This document shows, piece after piece, positions 33,124 through 42,018 of a DNA stretch of 64,000 bases. Made by a program: the position numbers and the translations under genes. The stretch's first letter is position 1, and every line of letters starts with the position of its first letter. Source of the DNA: Rathayibacter sp. VKM Ac-2760 (lineage in GTDB: Bacteria > Actinomycetota > Actinomycetes > Actinomycetales > Microbacteriaceae); the NCBI RefSeq assembly GCF_009834185.1, contig NZ_CP047173.1, positions 3,038,001-3,102,000 of the forward strand. The letters run 5' to 3'. The notes below the pieces were generated by a model that saw nothing but the letters and a program-made list of their open reading frames with translations, was not told the DNA's origin and did no database searches.

Positions 33124-34079
33124 TCGTCACCGTCACCGCCAACCCCAGCATCGACGTCACCCTCTCGACCAGCGGCTTCGCCGTCGGCGAGGTCAACCGC
33201 GCCCACGGCGTGCGCCGCGACCCGGCCGGCAAGGGCGTCAACGTCGCCCGGGCCCTCGCCCGCAACGGCGTCGAGGCGACCGCGATCTACCCGGCCGACG
33301 CGTCGACCGGACTCGATCTGCGCACCATGCTCGAGGCGGCGGGAGTCGCCTCCGCCAGCGCCGCGATCGCGCAGCCGATCCGCACCAACATCACCGTGGT
33401 CGACGACGCGACCGGCCGGACCACCAAGATCAACGAGCCCGGCCCGGCCGTCACCCCGGAGGAGGCGAAGGCGCTCTCCGCCCTGATCTGCGACCACGTC
33501 GTCTCCGGCCCGCGCTGGCTCGTCGCCTGCGGCAGCGTGCCGCCCGGGCTCGGCGACGACTTCTACCCGGCGCTCGGCCGCCTCGCCACGCACTTCGGCG
33601 TCCCGCTCGCCGTCGACACCTCCGGAGCACCGCTGACCGCGATCATCGCGGCCGGCACCGCCACGCTGGTGAAGCCCAACCTCGAGGAGCTCGAGGAGCT
33701 CCTCGGGCGCTCCCTCGCGACCGTCGGCGACGTCGTCGACGGAGCCCGCACACTCCTCCGCCTCCCGGACGCGCGAGCGCTCGTGAGCCTCGGAGAGCAC
33801 GGCGCCCTCCTCGTCACGGCGGCCTCGTCGTGGTGGGCGGGCGCACCCCCCGTCGTGCCCCTCAGCACCGTCGGCGCCGGCGACAGCACCCTCGCGGGCT
33901 ACCTGTCGGCGACCGACGCCTCGGAGGCGGAGCGTCTGCGGACGGCCGTCGCCTGGGGCACCGCCGCCGTCACCCTCCCGGGCAGTGAAGCCCCGGGTCC
34001 CGACTCCCTCCGCCTCGACGACGTCTCCGTCGTCGAGAATCCCGACCCCACCCTCCCGATTGGAGAACTGAGCGCATGA
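33120..34079 (+). CDS. fruK: 1-phosphofructokinase
   Basis: The 319-residue PfkB-family kinase phosphorylates fructose-1-phosphate to fructose-1,6-bisphosphate. Motifs are the N-terminal VTANPSIDVTL, GGKG-like PAGKGVNVARALARNG (~35-50), KPNLEELEELLGR and the C-terminal catalytic STVGAGDSTLAGYL, with Asp as base. ATG 33120 overlaps the regulator stop, and its own stop overlaps the IIA start (ATGA each time). Confidence 0.94.
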   Translation: MIVTVTANPSIDVTLSTSGFAVGEVNRAHGVRRDPAGKGVNVARALARNGVEATAIYPADASTGLDLRTMLEAAGVASASAAIAQPIRTNITVVDDATGRTTKINEPGPAVTPEEAKALSALICDHVVSGPRWLVACGSVPPGLGDDFYPALGRLATHFGVPLAVDTSGAPLTAIIAAGTATLVKPNLEELEELLGRSLATVGDVVDGARTLLRLPDARALVSLGEHGALLVTAASSWWAGAPPVVPLSTVGAGDSTLAGYLSATDASEAERLRTAVAWGTAAVTLPGSEAPGPDSLRLDDVSVVENPDPTLPIGELSA

Positions 34080-34528
34080 CTGCTCTCACCGAGGCGTCGA
34101 CGGTCATCGTCGACCTCACCGCCGCCACGAAGGACGAGGCCACCGCGCAGCTCGCGAAGACGCTCGCCGACGCCGGCCGCGTCACCGACCTCGACGGCTT
34201 CCTCGCCGACGTCCGCGACCGCGAGGCGCAGATGGCCACCGGCATGCCCGGCGGCATCGGCATCCCCCACGCCCGCTCCTCGCACGTCGTCTCGCCCAGC
34301 GTCGCCGTCGGCATCTCGAAGTCGAAGGTCGACTTCGGTGCCCCCGACGGCCCCGCGGACCTGATCTTCCTCATCGCCGCGCCCGACGGCGCCGACCAGG
34401 CCCACCTCAAGATCCTCGCCCAGCTCGCCCGCAAGCTGATCCACGAGTCCTTCACCGGTTCCCTCCGCGCCGCGACCAGCGGCCAGGAGGTCGCGGACAT
34501 CATCGCCAGAGAGGTCGTCGTCTCGTGA
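34076..34528 (+). CDS. PTS fructose transporter subunit IIA
   Basis: The 150-residue IIA domain has its phosphorylation His in GGIGIPHARSSHV (~63) and the LIFLIAAPDGADQAHLKIL core of fructose/mannitol IIA. It takes phosphate from HPr. ATG 34076 overlaps the fruK stop by 4 bases, and the IIBC gene overlaps its stop. No HPr or enzyme I gene is present in the window. Confidence 0.93.
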   Translation: MTALTEASTVIVDLTAATKDEATAQLAKTLADAGRVTDLDGFLADVRDREAQMATGMPGGIGIPHARSSHVVSPSVAVGISKSKVDFGAPDGPADLIFLIAAPDGADQAHLKILAQLARKLIHESFTGSLRAATSGQEVADIIAREVVVS

Positions 34529-36354
34529 AGATCGTCGCCGTCACCAGCTGCATCGCCGGCATCGCGCACACCTACATGGCGGCCGAGGCCCTCGAGCAGG
34601 CCGCCAAGAAGAAGGGCTACGACATCCAGGTCGAGACCCAGGGTGCCGCCGGCTCGGATCCCATGTCCGACCAGACGATCGCCGACGCCGACGTCGTGAT
34701 CCTCGCCGCCGACCTCGAGGTCCGCGGCAAGGACCGCTTCGCCGGCAAGCCGACCCTCGAGGTCGGCACCTCGGAGGCGCTGGCCAAGGCCGCGGACGTC
34801 ATCGACCGCGCCGCGGCGAAGGTCCAGGACGCCCCCGCCGCCGCCTCGACGGGCGCCCCGCGCTTCGTCGCGGTGACGAGCTGCATCGCCGGCATCGCGC
34901 ACACCTACATGGCCGCCGAGGCGCTCGAGCAGGCCGCGAAGAAGCGCGGCTACCCGATCCACGTCGAGACCCAGGGCGCCGCCGGCTCGGACGAGATGAC
35001 CGCGGGCGACATCGCCGCCGCGGACGTCGTCATCCTCGCCGCCGACCTCGAGATCCGCGGCAAGGACCGCTTCGCGGGCAAGCCGATCCTCCAGGTCGGC
35101 GTCGCCGAGGCGCTGTCGAAGCCGGACGAGGTGCTCGACCGGGCGCTCGCCCTGCGCGGCACCGGCACGGCCCCCGCCGCCTCGGCCGCCCGCTCGACTC
35201 CGGCCGCGGCGCCCGCCGCCCCGAAGAAGGTCGGCGTCGGCACGCGCATCCGGCAGAACCTGATGACCGGCGTCTCGTACATGATCCCGTTCGTCGCGGC
35301 CGGCGGCCTGCTGATCGCGCTGTCGTTCCTCTTCGGCGGCTACCAGATCGTCAGCTACACGCCGCAGCAGATCATCGACAACGGCTTCAACATCGCGAAC
35401 ATCACCGACTGGGCCGGAGTGATGTTCCTGATCGGCGGCGCGACCTTCGCGTTCCTGGTGCCGGTGCTCTCGGGCTTCATCGCCTTCGGCATCGCGGACC
35501 GGCCCGGCATCGCGCCCGGCTTCCTCGGCGGCGCCGTGGCGGTCACCGTCGGCGCCGGCTTCCTCGGCGGTCTCGCGTCCGGCTTCATCGCCGGCTACGC
35601 GGCGCTCTACATCTCGCGGATCAAGCTGCCGGCGGCCTTCAAGTCGCTGATGCCGGTCGTCATCATCCCGCTGATCGCGACCTTCATCACGGGCTTCCTG
35701 ATGTTCGTCGTCCTCGGCGCCCCGCTGCGCGCGCTGAGCGAGGGACTGTCGGCCTGGCTCTCGGGCCTGACCGGCGGCAACCTGATCATCCTCGGGATCA
35801 TCCTGGGCCTGATGATGGCGTTCGACATGGGCGGCCCGGTCAACAAGGTGGCCTACGCCTTCGCGACCACCGGTCTCGCCTCCGTCCCCGCCGACGGCGA
35901 CCCGAACTCGGTGCAGTTCAAGGTGATGGCGATCGTGATGGCGGCCGGCATGACGCCGCCGCTGGGCCTCGCGCTCGCCACGTCGCTCCGCAAGCGCCTG
36001 TTCACCGACGCCGAGCGCCAGAACGGCAAGGCGGCCTACCTGCTGGGCGCCTCGTTCATCTCGGAGGGAGCGATCCCGTTCGCCGCGGTCGACCCGCTGC
36101 GCGTGATCCCCTCCGCGATGATCGGCTCGGCCGTCACCGGTGCGCTCGTCGCGCTGTTCGGCTCGACGCTGCGCGCCCCGCACGGCGGCATCTGGGTGAC
36201 CGGACTGGTCGGCCAGCCGCTGCTCTACCTGGTCGCGATCCTCGTCGGCATGGTGGTCACCGCGGTCTGCGTGATCATCGCGAAGAGCATCAAGCGCGCC
36301 CCGGTCGTCGCCGAGGTTCCGGAGCCGGCCACGGCCCGCGCCGTCGCCGTCTGA
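34525..36354 (+). CDS. fruA: PTS fructose transporter subunit IIBC with two IIB domains
   Basis: The 609-residue membrane protein has two nearly identical IIB domains (~1-105 and ~112-210), each beginning with VAVTSCIAGIAHTYMAAEAL. Both keep the phosphorylatable Cys. A Pro/Ala linker precedes the IIC transporter (~235-590) with about eight to ten helices, NLMTGVSYMIPFVAAGGLL and MMAFDMGGPVNKVAYAFA. It imports fructose as fructose-1-phosphate. The GTG start at 34525 overlaps the IIA stop. In E. coli FruA the first IIB-like domain is degenerate; here both look functional. Confidence 0.94.
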   Translation: MKIVAVTSCIAGIAHTYMAAEALEQAAKKKGYDIQVETQGAAGSDPMSDQTIADADVVILAADLEVRGKDRFAGKPTLEVGTSEALAKAADVIDRAAAKVQDAPAAASTGAPRFVAVTSCIAGIAHTYMAAEALEQAAKKRGYPIHVETQGAAGSDEMTAGDIAAADVVILAADLEIRGKDRFAGKPILQVGVAEALSKPDEVLDRALALRGTGTAPAASAARSTPAAAPAAPKKVGVGTRIRQNLMTGVSYMIPFVAAGGLLIALSFLFGGYQIVSYTPQQIIDNGFNIANITDWAGVMFLIGGATFAFLVPVLSGFIAFGIADRPGIAPGFLGGAVAVTVGAGFLGGLASGFIAGYAALYISRIKLPAAFKSLMPVVIIPLIATFITGFLMFVVLGAPLRALSEGLSAWLSGLTGGNLIILGIILGLMMAFDMGGPVNKVAYAFATTGLASVPADGDPNSVQFKVMAIVMAAGMTPPLGLALATSLRKRLFTDAERQNGKAAYLLGASFISEGAIPFAAVDPLRVIPSAMIGSAVTGALVALFGSTLRAPHGGIWVTGLVGQPLLYLVAILVGMVVTAVCVIIAKSIKRAPVVAEVPEPATARAVAV

Positions 36355-36516
36355 CCCGCACCGATCGACCGTCCTGAGCGGTCCCGCCGGCGGTCCCTCC
36401 TCCGCGTCCCCTCCCCCTCCGAGGGAGGACGGCGCGGGGCGGGGCCGCCGGCTTCCGCGTTCCCGGGCGCTGTCGCAGGTCCGGCCACTGTCGGAGGTGC
36501 TCCGTAGAATGTCCCG

Positions 36517-37350
36517 GTGACCACGCCTCTCCGCATCGCCTCCGTCAACGTCAACGGCGTCCGCGCCGCCTTCCGCAAGGGCATGGGCGAGTGGCTCGCC
36601 GGGCGCGACGTCGACATCCTCGCCCTGCAGGAGGTCCGCGCCTCCACCGACGACCTGACCGGGCTCCTCGGCGACGAGTGGGACGTGCTGCACGACGAGG
36701 CGACCGCGAAGGGCCGCGCCGGCGTCGCGCTCTGCTCGCGCAAGCGGGCGAGCATCCACCGCGTCGCGCTCGGCGCCGACGACTTCGACTCCGCGGGCCG
36801 CTGGCTCGAGGCCGACTACGAGGTCGGCGGCCGCTCCGTCACCGTCGTGTCCACCTACGTGCACTCGGGCGGCGTCGGCACGCCGAAGCAGGACGAGAAG
36901 ATGCGCTTCCTCGACGGGATGATCGAGCGCCTCCCCCAGCTGCAGGCGCACACTCCCCTCGCGGCGGTGATGGGCGACCTCAACGTCGGCCACCGCACGC
37001 TCGACATCAAGAACTGGAAGGGCAACGTCAAGAAGGCGGGCTTCCTCCCCGAGGAGCGCGCCTATTTCGACCGCTTCGTCGGCGCCGAGGGCGAGGAGGG
37101 CTACAACGCCGGAGCGGGGCTGGGCTGGGTCGACCTCGGCCGCCGCTTCGCCGGCGAGGTGCCCGGCCCCTACACCTGGTGGTCGCAGCGCGGCCAGGCC
37201 TTCGACACCGACACCGGCTGGCGGATCGACTACCAGCTGGCGACGCCCGAGCTCGCCGCGCTCGCCCGCTCCTACGAGATCGACCGCGCCAGCGCGTGGG
37301 ACACGCGATGGTCGGACCACGCGCCGGTCGTCGTCGACTACGAGCTCTGA
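36517..37350 (+). CDS. xthA: Exodeoxyribonuclease III (AP endonuclease)
   Basis: This 277-residue base-excision repair nuclease belongs to the EEP (ExoIII/APE1) family. Catalytic segments include SVNVNGVRA, ALQEVR (Glu metal ligand), STYVHSGG, MGDLNVGH (Asp/Asn), a TWWSQRG segment, WRIDYQLAT and the C-terminal SDHAPVVV (Asp-His). The GTG start at 36517 sits 162 bases after the fructose operon. That gap holds GC-rich inverted sequence that could terminate it, but no clean hairpin. trpS follows. Confidence 0.93.
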   Translation: MTTPLRIASVNVNGVRAAFRKGMGEWLAGRDVDILALQEVRASTDDLTGLLGDEWDVLHDEATAKGRAGVALCSRKRASIHRVALGADDFDSAGRWLEADYEVGGRSVTVVSTYVHSGGVGTPKQDEKMRFLDGMIERLPQLQAHTPLAAVMGDLNVGHRTLDIKNWKGNVKKAGFLPEERAYFDRFVGAEGEEGYNAGAGLGWVDLGRRFAGEVPGPYTWWSQRGQAFDTDTGWRIDYQLATPELAALARSYEIDRASAWDTRWSDHAPVVVDYEL

Positions 37351-37402
37351 CCCCTTCCTCCCCCGGCGCCGACCGCGCCGCCGTCACTCACGAGGCCCCA
37401 CC

Positions 37403-38428
37403 ATGACCCCCAGCACCCCGGGCGCGAAGCCCGTCATCTTCTCCGGCATGCAGCCCTCCTCGGGCTCGCTGCACCTCGGCAACCACATCGGCGCGCTCAC
37501 GCAGTGGGTCGCGATGCAGGACTCCTTCGACGCGTACTTCTGCGTCGTCGACCTGCACGCGATCACCGTGCCGCAGGAGCCGGCCGAGCTGCGCGAGCGC
37601 ACCCGCGCGACCGCCGCGCAGTACATCGCGGCCGGCATCGACCCCGAGCGCTCGACGCTCTTCATCCAGTCGCACGTGCCCGCGCACGCCGAGCTGGCCT
37701 GGGTCCTGAACACCGTCACCGGCTTCGGCGAGGCCGGCCGGATGACGCAGTTCAAGGACAAGTCGGCGAAGCAGGGTGCGGACACCGCCTCGGTCGGCCT
37801 CTTCACCTATCCGATCCTGATGGCCGCCGACATCCTGCTCTACCAGACCGCCGCCGTGCCCGTCGGCGAGGACCAGCGCCAGCACCTCGAGCTCACCCGC
37901 GACCTGGCCGGCCGCTTCAACACGCGCTTCGGCGACACCTTCACGATCCCGGAGCCGCACATCGCCCGCGAGACGGCGAAGATCTACGACCTGCAGAACC
38001 CGGGCGCGAAGATGTCGAAGTCGGCCGAGTCGGACGCGGGCCTGCTCAGCGTTCTCGACGAGCCGAAGGTCACCGCGAAGAAGATCATGCGCGCCGTCAC
38101 CGACACCGAGTCCGAAGTGCGCTTCGACCGGGCCGCGAAGCCGGGCGTCTCGAACCTGCTGACGATCTACTCCGTGCTCGCCGAGCGCTCGATCGAGTCG
38201 CTCGAGCAGGAGTACGCCGGCCGCGGCTACGGCGACCTGAAGAAGGGCCTGGTCGAGGTCGTCGCGGCGACCTTCGACCCGATCCGCGAGCGCACGGCGG
38301 AGCTGCTGGCCGACCCGGCCGAGCTCGACCGGGTGCTCGCGCGCGCGGCGGACCGCGCCTCGGAGACGGCCGAGCGCACGCTCGCGACCGTGTACGAGCG
38401 CGTCGGCTTCCTGCGCCGCAGCCGCTGA
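37403..38428 (+). CDS. trpS: Tryptophanyl-tRNA synthetase
   Basis: The 341-residue class I aminoacyl-tRNA synthetase has its HIGH-like motif in SGSLHLGNHIGAL (~25) and its KMSKS loop in GAKMSKSAESD (~199). The DLHAITV and VPVGEDQRQHLELTRD segments are typical of bacterial TrpRS. Full length. ATG 37403. Confidence 0.97.
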   Translation: MTPSTPGAKPVIFSGMQPSSGSLHLGNHIGALTQWVAMQDSFDAYFCVVDLHAITVPQEPAELRERTRATAAQYIAAGIDPERSTLFIQSHVPAHAELAWVLNTVTGFGEAGRMTQFKDKSAKQGADTASVGLFTYPILMAADILLYQTAAVPVGEDQRQHLELTRDLAGRFNTRFGDTFTIPEPHIARETAKIYDLQNPGAKMSKSAESDAGLLSVLDEPKVTAKKIMRAVTDTESEVRFDRAAKPGVSNLLTIYSVLAERSIESLEQEYAGRGYGDLKKGLVEVVAATFDPIRERTAELLADPAELDRVLARAADRASETAERTLATVYERVGFLRRSR

Positions 38429-38435
38429 GCCGGCC

Positions 38436-39161
38436 GTGCTGCAGCTCGCCCTCTTCGACCTCGACGACACGCTCTTCGCGCACGCCCGCGCGGTGCGCGA
38501 GGGCATCGTCGCCTTCGCGGCGACCCTCGGCGACGCCTACGCGGGCGAGGCGGGCGCGCTGCAGCGCCGCTGGTACGCACTGGAGGAGGAGCACTACCAC
38601 CGCTACCTCGCCGGCGAGCTCGACTACGAGGGCCAGCGCCGCGCCCGCGCCACGGCGTTCGCCGCCGACGCCGGGATCGCGCTGTCGCCGGAGGAGGCGA
38701 GCGCGTGGTTCGCCGCCTACCTGGGGCACTACGTCGCGGCGTGGACGCTGCACGACGACGCCCTGCCGGTGCTCGACCGGCTCGACGCGGCGGGGGTCCG
38801 GATCGGCGTGATCACCAACGGCGACCTCGACTTCCAGACCCGCAAGACGGACGCGATCGGTCTGGCGGAGCGGGTCGAGCACCTGGTCGCGTCGGGCGAG
38901 GTCGGCGTCACGAAGCCGGACGAGCGGATCTTCCGCGTCGCCTGCGAGCGCTTCGGCGTCGCTCCGGGCGACGCGCTGTACGTGGGCGACCGGCTCGGGA
39001 CCGACGCGATCGGCGCGGCTCGGGCGGGGCTGCGCGGCGTGTGGCTCGACCGCGTCGGCGGGCCGGAGCACGGGCGGGAGCTGCCGGCGGAGGCGGTCGA
39101 GCTGGGGGTGCGGCGGATCGGGTCGCTGGACGACCTGGACGCGGTCGCGGGGCTGCACTGA
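38436..39161 (+). CDS. HAD-family hydrolase (probable phosphatase)
   Basis: The 241-residue haloacid-dehalogenase fold protein has motif I LALFDLDDTLFAH (nucleophile Asp near residue 8), motif II GVITNGD, motif III KPDERIF, and motif IV YVGDRLGTDAIGAARAG. A helical C1 cap lies between I and II. Small phosphorylated metabolites are the probable substrates; which one is unknown. The GTG start at 38436 is 7 bases after trpS, so the two are probably cotranscribed. Confidence 0.85.
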   Translation: MLQLALFDLDDTLFAHARAVREGIVAFAATLGDAYAGEAGALQRRWYALEEEHYHRYLAGELDYEGQRRARATAFAADAGIALSPEEASAWFAAYLGHYVAAWTLHDDALPVLDRLDAAGVRIGVITNGDLDFQTRKTDAIGLAERVEHLVASGEVGVTKPDERIFRVACERFGVAPGDALYVGDRLGTDAIGAARAGLRGVWLDRVGGPEHGRELPAEAVELGVRRIGSLDDLDAVAGLH

Positions 39162-39229
39162 CCCTTCGGCGGCGCAGCTCGCGGCGCGGCGCGGGCGTTG
39201 CTGCGACTCCGAGCTCGCAGCCGCGCCGA

Positions 39230-39418
39230 TCACCGGTCCTCGAGGAGGAGGACGAGCATCAGTGAGGCGCAGAAGCCACCGACGAGGAGGGACACGATGG
39301 CGTACGGCGTGTCGAGCCCTTCGACGAGTGCCGACACACCCATGAGGACACTGCCCACTCCGGTCAGGACGAGCAGGTTCCGGCGGGCGCGGTCGTCATC
39401 CTTCTTCGAGGCAGTCAT
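39230..39418 (-). CDS. Small two-helix membrane protein, unknown
   Basis: The 62-residue product has a charged N-terminus (TASKKDDDRARRN) and two hydrophobic segments, LLVLTGVGSVLMGVSAL and AIVSLLVGGFCASLMLVLLL. I do not recognise a family. It lies downstream of the RiPP exporter on the same strand, so an accessory or immunity role is possible but unproven. The ATG at 39418 lacks a clear ribosome site; an upstream start would add ~18 residues. Confidence 0.45.
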   Translation of the reverse strand: MTASKKDDDRARRNLLVLTGVGSVLMGVSALVEGLDTPYAIVSLLVGGFCASLMLVLLLEDR

Positions 39419-39542
39419 CCGGAGACCGTTCCACACCGCACGGCGCCCGGCTCCGACTGGCGCGGGACGCACGCGCGCCGGCGCAGGCGCCTGACGACGG
39501 TCTCGAGAGGCGCGACGCAGACCGACGGACGGGGATCGATCC

Positions 39543-39770
39543 TCACGGACGCCTGATCGCCGCAGCGAACGCCACGACGGCGCAGGCGCCGGACACCGCC
39601 GCCGTGGCGAGCGCGCCGGGGGTCGGACCGGAGGTCGTCAGTCCCACGACAGCGCCGATGATCATCACGACGCCCAGCGCGAGAGTCCAGAACCGGCGTC
39701 GCCGTCGATGCGGCCGATCTCCCGTGCCGCAGGCTCTCTCCTCCGCCGACCGGGTCCCTCCGTCGTCCAT
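39543..39770 (-). CDS. Small two-helix membrane protein downstream of the RiPP exporter
   Basis: The 75-residue product has an Arg-rich stretch (RPHRRRRRFW) followed by two hydrophobic helices, TLALGVVMIIGAVVGL and ALATAAVSGACAVVAFAAAI. ATG 39770 has GAGGGAGAG about 10 bases upstream. It lies 80 bases past the last exporter permease on the same strand, and immunity or transporter accessory function would be in keeping with RiPP clusters. No family recognised. Confidence 0.5.
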   Translation of the reverse strand: MDDGGTRSAEERACGTGDRPHRRRRRFWTLALGVVMIIGAVVGLTTSGPTPGALATAAVSGACAVVAFAAAIRRP

Positions 39771-39850
39771 AGCCGTCTCTCTCCCTCGTGATGCCTGTCG
39801 AAGCGACTCGATCATACTCGTATGATCATCCGGCGCTCCGGGATCGGCGT

Positions 39851-40573
39851 TCATCCGACGTCCCTGCGCACGACCGCGAAAGACGCGAGGCCGGCCGCGA
39901 CGATCAGCCAGATCGCTCCGGCGAGCAGACCAGCGGACGTGTCGCCGGCGCTGCCGGAGCCCGGCGGAGCGCAGCCCAGGGCCAGGAGCCAGGCGCCGAG
40001 CGGCGATGCCCAGAGCGCCCAGGGAAGGATCGCGGCGACCGGCAGCGCACCGGCCAACAGCACCGGGACCGCGAACAGCGCGAGCAGGTGCCGTCCGATC
40101 ACGGCGCCCACGGCGAGACCCAGGAATCCCGCTGCTGCGCCGACGATCGCTGCGGGGCCCGCGATCTCCGCCGGGCTCACCGCGAGACCGGCGTCGACTC
40201 CGAAGGCGAGCGATCCGGAGCCCGCGGTGACGAGCGCGAGCGTCGCGCCGGCCGCCGTCGCCGTCACCGCTCGCACCCCCAGGAGGGGCAGCCGCGCGAG
40301 GAAGCCGAGCTGTCGCGCGATGACCCCGCGCTCGAGATCGGCTGTCCAGCCGAAGGAGCCCAGGATGCCCGCGACCACCGCGGAGTCGATCAGGAGAGCG
40401 GGTCCGAGCTCGGCGAAGACGGCGCGCCGCACCTCCTCGCGAGCAGCGCGCAGCCCGTCCGGCACCCCGAGGACGACGCTGAGCCCGAGAACGAGGGCGA
40501 GCGCGACGCCGATCGGCAGCGAGCGGTCGATGCGCACGCGGTACCACTCGGTCCGCAGCGCTCTCCCGATCAC
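39851..40573 (-). CDS. ABC-2 type permease of the RiPP exporter (second)
   Basis: The 240-residue protein has six hydrophobic segments arranged like an ABC-2 exporter membrane subunit (IGVALALVLGLSVVLGV, IVGAAAGFLGLAVGAVIG and LIVAAGLASFAVV among them). GTG 40573 has GGAGGAGCGA directly upstream and overlaps the stop of the other permease. It is the last gene of a chain with 4-base overlaps from the ATPase, so it is part of the export or self-protection machinery for the daptide-type peptides. Confidence 0.75.
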   Translation of the reverse strand: MIGRALRTEWYRVRIDRSLPIGVALALVLGLSVVLGVPDGLRAAREEVRRAVFAELGPALLIDSAVVAGILGSFGWTADLERGVIARQLGFLARLPLLGVRAVTATAAGATLALVTAGSGSLAFGVDAGLAVSPAEIAGPAAIVGAAAGFLGLAVGAVIGRHLLALFAVPVLLAGALPVAAILPWALWASPLGAWLLALGCAPPGSGSAGDTSAGLLAGAIWLIVAAGLASFAVVRRDVG

Positions 40574-41280
40574 TCGCTCCTCCGAACGGTCACGAACCAG
40601 GCGGCGACAGTGGCGATCGCGCACCAGCCGACGGCGACTCCGAGCGCCGCGGCCGGCGTCAGCAGAGGGAGGGTCTCGGACGGCGTGATCCCGGCGAGGG
40701 CTCCCGCCGGAAGGAGACGCTCGATCTCGGGCGCCACGGAGAGCAGGGGCAGTTCGACGGCGAACGGCACCGCGAGGACGAGACCGCAGGCGCCGTAGTA
40801 GTTGCGGGTGATCCACCCTGCCGCTGAACCGAGCACACCGCCGAGCGCCGAGGACACCGTCGAGCCGAGTGCGACCGGCAGCATGTCGAACGACGGGGTG
40901 AACGACTCCCCGGCTGAGCCGACGACGATCGCGGTCACCGCGATCCAGGCGACGGCGGTGACCGCTCCGAGAATCAGCGAGGTCGTCGCGGCTGCGACCG
41001 CTTTCGCGCGGAAGAGGTCGACCAGTCGGGTCACGACGAGCGAGCGACCCAGCGAACCGTAGTAGAACTCCCGGGTGACGCCGTAGCTGCCCCAGAACAT
41101 CGCCGTGATGAACGACGTGCCGCACGCGGAGTAGACCGCCGTCGTCGGATCCACTGGCGCCGTGGGCTGCGGGGCGATGGCGAGCACCGCCAGAGGCACC
41201 AGCAGTGCGAAGGCGAGGACGGCTGCCCCCGCGGAGCCGGTGACGCTGCGCAGCAGTTCCGCGCGGATGGGCCGGCTCAC
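40570..41280 (-). CDS. ABC-2 type permease of the RiPP exporter (first)
   Basis: The 236-residue six-helix membrane protein starts with RPIRAELLRSVTG, a short cytoplasmic amphipathic segment typical of ABC-2 permeases, then AAVLAFALLVPLAVLAIA. Helices such as WIAVTAIVVGSAG and CAIATVAAWFVTV follow. GTG 41280 overlaps the ATPase stop by 4 bases. It probably forms a heterodimer with 39851-40573. Confidence 0.78.
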   Translation of the reverse strand: MSRPIRAELLRSVTGSAGAAVLAFALLVPLAVLAIAPQPTAPVDPTTAVYSACGTSFITAMFWGSYGVTREFYYGSLGRSLVVTRLVDLFRAKAVAAATTSLILGAVTAVAWIAVTAIVVGSAGESFTPSFDMLPVALGSTVSSALGGVLGSAAGWITRNYYGACGLVLAVPFAVELPLLSVAPEIERLLPAGALAGITPSETLPLLTPAAALGVAVGWCAIATVAAWFVTVRRSE

Positions 41281-42014
41281 AGCCCGTCTCCCTCGTCCTT
41301 CGCCCCGCCGTGTCCCTCGACGAGATCGAAGTAGCGGTCCTCGAGCGATCCGCTCCTCGAACCGAGCAGCTCCTCGAGCCGCCCCGCGTAGAGGAGGCGC
41401 CGACGGAGGACCACCACTTCGTCGACCGATTGCGCGAGCTCCGCGAGCTGATGACTCGACACCAGCACGGTGCCACCGGCATCGGCGTAGGAGCGGAGGA
41501 ATCTCCTCAGCCACCGGACTCCCTCCGGGTCGAGTCCGTTGGCCGGCTCGTCCAGCACCAGGACCTCTGGCTCGCCGATGAGGGCGACGGCGAGCCCCAA
41601 CCGCTGGCGCATCCCGGTGGAGAAGTGCTTGACGCGAAGACCCGCCTGCGGAGCCAGGTCGACCTCGTCGAGGACCCGCTGCACGCGCGAGAGCGGCGCG
41701 CCCGCGGCGAGAGCGCAGAGCTGGACGTGGCGCCGCGCGGTGATTCCGCTCTCGAAGCCGAAGCCGTCCATGTGCACGCCGACGACGGACGCGGGGTTCC
41801 GCAACTCGTGGAAGTCGCGGCCCTTGATCGTCGCCCGTCCGCTCGACGCGCGGAGGAGGCCGACCAGCCCCTTCATCGCTGTGCTCTTGCCCGCGCCGTT
41901 GGGGCCGAGCAGGCCGACGATCGTGCCGGAGCTCACGGCGAAGTCGAGATCGGAGACGACCTCGTGCCCTCCGTATCTCTTGGTGAAGCGCTCGAAGGCG
42001 ATCGCATGGGTCAT
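41277..42014 (-). CDS. ABC transporter ATP-binding protein of the RiPP exporter
   Basis: The 245-residue ATPase has Walker A LLGPNGAGKST, Q-loop region VGVHMDGFGF, signature FSTGMRQRLGLA, Walker B VLVLDEPANGLDP and H-loop SSHQLAEL. It is of the multidrug/peptide export (CcmA/NatA-like) type. ATG 42014 is 4 bases past the protease gene stop, with AGAGG upstream. Together with two ABC-2 permeases it resembles the transporter module of daptide clusters. Confidence 0.88.
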   Translation of the reverse strand: MTHAIAFERFTKRYGGHEVVSDLDFAVSSGTIVGLLGPNGAGKSTAMKGLVGLLRASSGRATIKGRDFHELRNPASVVGVHMDGFGFESGITARRHVQLCALAAGAPLSRVQRVLDEVDLAPQAGLRVKHFSTGMRQRLGLAVALIGEPEVLVLDEPANGLDPEGVRWLRRFLRSYADAGGTVLVSSHQLAELAQSVDEVVVLRRRLLYAGRLEELLGSRSGSLEDRYFDLVEGHGGAKDEGDGL

Positions 42015-42018
42015 CTGT

